Part shown: in pieces, positions 5,589 through 5,720 of the stretch
Position numbering within the stretch: the stretch's first letter is position 1
How the letters are laid out: every line of letters begins with the position of its first letter
Source of the DNA: Spirochaetia bacterium
GTDB lineage: Bacteria > Spirochaetota > Spirochaetia > Treponematales > Breznakiellaceae
Assembly (NCBI GenBank): GCA_025997875.1
Contig: BNVE01000181.1
Coordinates: 1 to 5,720, forward strand
Direction: 5' to 3'
DNA length: 5,720 nt
Notes under the pieces: model-generated
Told to the model about the DNA's origin: nothing
Seen by the model: the letters and a program-made list of their open reading frames with translations, nothing else
Database searches by the model: none
Position numbers and translations under genes: made by a program

Positions 5589-5617
5589 TTAGTCAGGGCA
5601 AAAGCATTTAGAATTCC
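5589..5617 (-). promoter_or_regulatory. Possible ECF-type autoregulatory promoter
   Basis: On the minus strand GGAATT (5617-5612) is followed after 17 bp by GACTAA (5594-5589). This loosely resembles the GGAAC / TCTAA-type promoters read by RpoE-like sigma factors, and it lies upstream of the operon encoding one. The match is imperfect and could be chance. Confidence 0.2.
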
Positions 5618-5656
5618 ATGATAAACTTCTATTCTTCACTGGGAGGGGAAGAAAGA

Positions 5657-5720
5657 ATGGAAGTAACGCAAGCCGATATAACCAAAATGACCGATTTTTT
5701 GGGGGAGATTCACGATCCCA
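5657..5720 (+). CDS. Start of an unidentified gene, cut by the window edge
   Basis: An ATG at 5657 with GGGAGGGG (5641-5648) 8 nt upstream opens a frame that stays open for 21 codons to the end of the window. It reads MEVTQADITKM followed by TDFLGEIHDP. The gene is divergent from the sigma operon and shares its roughly 150-bp upstream region. The short N-terminus (DI-x2-M-x-DFL-x-EIH) vaguely recalls the first helix of some LuxR-type regulators, but 21 residues are too few for an assignment. No convincing promoter is visible between 5577 and 5640. Confidence 0.6.
   Translation, partial: MEVTQADITKMTDFLGEIHDP

Noticed and set aside
5570..5598. TTGACA on the plus strand at 5570-5575 as a promoter for the right-edge gene.
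   Set aside because: No acceptable -10 box lies 16-18 bp downstream (TCAGGG at the 17-bp position), so the hexamer alone is not enough.

Overview
The window looks like ordinary chromosome from a moderately GC-rich spirochaete, most likely a Treponema of the termite-gut type. That assignment is inference: it rests on my recollection of the family for the glucan phosphorylase N-terminus, the small lipoprotein and the ECF sigma/anti-sigma pair, and no search was run. I see no phage, IS element, CRISPR array, tRNA or rRNA.

Layout, left to right. (1) Positions 1-545: a short gene on the plus strand for a small lipoprotein. It has a clear vegetative promoter, two 24-25 bp direct repeats just upstream, and a hairpin on each side of the unit. 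Both hairpins are followed at once by the same eight bases, TTTAGTGT. (2) Positions 546-1351, minus strand: a YhhQ-family queuosine-precursor transporter. Its leader folds as a class I preQ1 riboswitch whose 3' end is the ribosome binding site. (3) Positions 1374-1455: a near-perfect 82-base inverted repeat made of 9-base units. (4) Positions 1462-4002, minus strand: a complete short-type alpha-glucan (glycogen) phosphorylase. Its promoter places the transcription start at about the A of the ATG, so the mRNA is probably leaderless. (5) Positions 4088-5507, minus strand: a three-gene operon with ATGA overlaps, coding for a three-pass small membrane protein, an ECF sigma factor and a zinc-finger membrane anti-sigma factor, under a TATAAT promoter. 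(6) Positions 5657-5720: the first 21 codons of a divergent plus-strand gene that runs off the edge.

How the genes work together. The sigma/anti-sigma operon is a self-contained envelope- or redox-sensing switch. The phosphorylase releases glucose 1-phosphate from stored glucan. The transporter brings in a queuosine precursor and is probably shut down when preQ1 is plentiful. These are three independent functions that share a strand. The phosphorylase has its own promoter. I found no good promoter for the transporter, so it may be transcribed by read-through from the phosphorylase gene, with the riboswitch setting its translation.

The most noteworthy observations are the preQ1 riboswitch with an enlarged loop, the leaderless phosphorylase promoter, the 9-base-unit hairpin element, and the repeated hairpin/TTTAGTGT framing of the lipoprotein gene. 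Most very long alternative reading frames, including a 716-codon frame antisense to the phosphorylase, are coding shadows.
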